DNA from: Nitrospira sp.
Lineage (GTDB): Bacteria > Nitrospirota > Nitrospiria > Nitrospirales > Nitrospiraceae
Assembly: GCA_015904055.1 (NCBI GenBank)
Contig: JABMDE010000071.1
Location: 18,423-24,356, forward strand
DNA length: 5,934 nucleotides
Direction: 5' to 3'
The notes beneath the pieces are model-generated. The model did not search any database, was not told the DNA's origin, and worked only from the letters and a program-made list of their open reading frames with translations. This document shows, one piece after another, positions 5,342 through 5,934 of the stretch; the stretch's first letter is position 1, and each line of letters begins with the position of its first letter. Position numbers and translations under genes: made by a program.

Positions 5342-5566
5342 TCAACTGGTGGAATGGTCCGATTCCATCGGGGCGATGTTGTACAACAATTCAAGATCGA
5401 ATTCCTCGACCAATTCGTTGAATGCGTGGGTTCCCATATCGGAGCGCACTTGGGTTCCCATATCGGAGCGCACTTCAGCCATCACGAGGTCAATGGCCGG
5501 GGCGGCATGCTGTCCATATTGTGTCACGGCTGTGTTAATCCGTTTTCTGGCATCGTCGAGATTCAC
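5342..5566 (-). CDS. Small acidic protein of unknown function (complete copy)
   Basis: I do not recognise the family. The 74-residue protein begins with GTG at 5566, supported by a strong AGGAG (5577-5573) six bases upstream; longer readings of the frame back to 5704 overlap the TPR gene and have no support. It is predicted soluble and mostly helical: an N-terminal charged helix (DDARKRI), a middle part AAPAIDLVMAEVRSDMGT, then an acidic FNELVEEFDLELLYNIAP segment and a polar tail. No signal peptide, membrane helix, cysteine or metal motif. Residues 32-39 and 40-47 are an eight-residue tandem repeat (VRSDMGTQ/VRSDMGTH) absent from copy A. It lies 28 bp after the TPR gene and 111 bp before the glycosyltransferase, so it is likely in the same operon. 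Retention of its frame in truncated copy A suggests a real coding sequence. Confidence 0.72.
   Translation of the reverse strand: MNLDDARKRINTAVTQYGQHAAPAIDLVMAEVRSDMGTQVRSDMGTHAFNELVEEFDLELLYNIAPMESDHSTS
5427..5474. repeat. Perfect 24-bp tandem repeat inside the small acidic gene
   Basis: Two identical 24-bp units, 5427-5450 and 5451-5474, each starting tgggttcccatatcgg on the plus strand. Copy A has a single unit at the equivalent place, so this is an in-frame expansion specific to copy B (or a loss in A). Being perfect, it looks younger than the roughly 5% diverged main duplication. Confidence 0.95.
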
Positions 5567-5572
5567 AGGCAA

Positions 5573-5577
5573 CTCCT
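5573..5577 (-). promoter_or_regulatory. Ribosome binding site of the small acidic gene
   Basis: AGGAG on the minus strand, six bases before the GTG at 5566, within a GAGAGGAG purine run. It decides the GTG as the start, since the ATG-initiated longer frame would overlap the upstream TPR gene. Copy A lost this site at the duplication junction. Confidence 0.8.
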
Positions 5578-5594
5578 CTCTTGTGCAGGGGCAT

Positions 5595-5912
5595 TCATCC
5601 AAGGGTGAGCAACAACTGCTGCATCTCCGGTACCAGATCCTTGCCGCCATTGGATCGTCCCGAGAGTGCGGCCTCGATGCCGGCGGCGAGAATGGGTTTC
5701 GCATCGGCTGTTTTGCCTAATCCGATCAACGCACGGCCCAGAGCCAGATGGGACGCGACATGGGTTGGGTCCAATTGTGTGGCGACGGTGAGATGTTCGA
5801 CGGCTTCCTCAACACTGCCCCCTTCCTGGAGGATTTTGTTGCCGAGGCCATACCGTCCGAGAAATCCTTTTGGGTGTTTGGCGACCATGAGGCGAAATGC
5901 AGCAATATCCAT
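5595..5912 (-). CDS. Small tetratricopeptide-repeat protein
   Basis: 105-residue protein built of two TPR units, a helical scaffold for protein-protein contacts; partner unknown. After an N-terminal helix (AAFRLMVAKHPKG) the repeats are at about 17-50 (YGLGNKILQEG, then EEAVEHLTVATQLDPT) and 51-84 (HLALGRALIGLGKTADAKPIL), matching the 34-residue spacing with the G/A/P consensus positions; a C-terminal helix (EMQQLLLTLG) may cap the stack. No signal peptide or membrane helix, so probably cytoplasmic. ATG at 5912 is supported by GGAG (5925-5922) nine bases upstream. It is the first gene seen in the operon, outside the duplicated unit, and ends 28 bp before the small acidic gene. The fold is clear, the role is not. 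Confidence 0.85.
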   Translation of the reverse strand: MDIAAFRLMVAKHPKGFLGRYGLGNKILQEGGSVEEAVEHLTVATQLDPTHVASHLALGRALIGLGKTADAKPILAAGIEAALSGRSNGGKDLVPEMQQLLLTLG

Positions 5913-5921
5913 GAAGGGCGT

Positions 5922-5925
5922 CTCC
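5922..5925 (-). promoter_or_regulatory. Ribosome binding site of the TPR gene
   Basis: GGAG on the minus strand, nine bases before the ATG at 5912. Only nine further bases are available to the window edge, so any promoter lies outside. Confidence 0.65.
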
Positions 5926-5934
5926 GTTTGTATC

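Larger units (their letters stand above)
3380..5528. repeat. Tandem duplication, unit B (2149 bp)
   Basis: Directly abuts unit A in the same orientation. It contains the anti-sigma stub, sigma copy B, glycosyltransferase copy B and most of the complete small acidic gene; it ends at tgtgtcacg, after which the native gene continues into its missing start. No transposase, inverted repeat or target-site duplication is seen at the ends. Confidence 0.97.

Noticed and set aside
1255..5528. Insertion sequence or composite transposon as cause of the duplication
   Set aside because: No transposase, terminal inverted repeats or target-site duplication at either end or at the junction.
5342..5704. 120-residue extension of the small acidic protein
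   Set aside because: The extra N-terminal part overlaps the TPR gene and looks like its shadow. The GTG at 5566 has a strong Shine-Dalgarno six bases upstream.

Overview
The window carries one transcription direction only: every supportable gene lies on the minus strand, so the operon reads from right (5934) to left (1). In transcription order the genes are: a small TPR protein; a 74-residue acidic protein of unknown function; a GT-B glycosyltransferase-like protein (copy B); an ECF sigma factor (copy B); a 15-codon remnant of an anti-sigma gene; a 5'-truncated copy of the small acidic protein; the glycosyltransferase again (copy A); the ECF sigma factor again (copy A); a complete membrane anti-sigma factor of the RskA type; and the first 99 codons of tadA (tRNA adenosine deaminase), cut by the window edge.

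The dominant structure is a direct tandem duplication. Unit A (1255-3379, 2125 bp) and unit B (3380-5528, 2149 bp) align end to end with a constant offset of 2125 up to the small gene, where B carries a 24-bp in-frame expansion. By hand count there are about 100 substitutions over 2125 aligned bases (about 95% identity). They fall in coding and non-coding parts alike, and both sigma and both glycosyltransferase reading frames stay intact. The duplication endpoints fall inside genes (codon 14/15 of the anti-sigma gene and codon 13/14 of the small gene). The internal junction therefore has a beheaded small gene fused behind a stub of the anti-sigma gene, and sigma copy B has lost its own anti-sigma partner. 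The ancestral order can be read off as TPR - small protein - glycosyltransferase - ECF sigma - anti-sigma - tadA.

How the genes may work together: the sigma/anti-sigma pair resembles the SigK/RskA arrangement. The anti-sigma has an N-terminal cytoplasmic zinc-type domain, one membrane helix, an unusually long coiled coil and a C-terminal RskA domain outside the membrane. A glycosyltransferase-like gene of the family related to the N-terminal domain of plant L-arabinokinase sits directly upstream, which hints at a glycan or envelope role. That link is inference. After duplication there are two sigma factors and two glycosyltransferases per single intact anti-sigma.

Organism: a Gram-negative-like bacterium with moderately high GC. 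Degenerate GTGAAACGTGA repeats upstream of the glycosyltransferase resemble short repeats I associate with Nitrospira-type genomes, so Nitrospirota is my best guess, with low confidence. I saw no tRNA or rRNA gene, transposase, CRISPR array or convincing rho-independent terminator.
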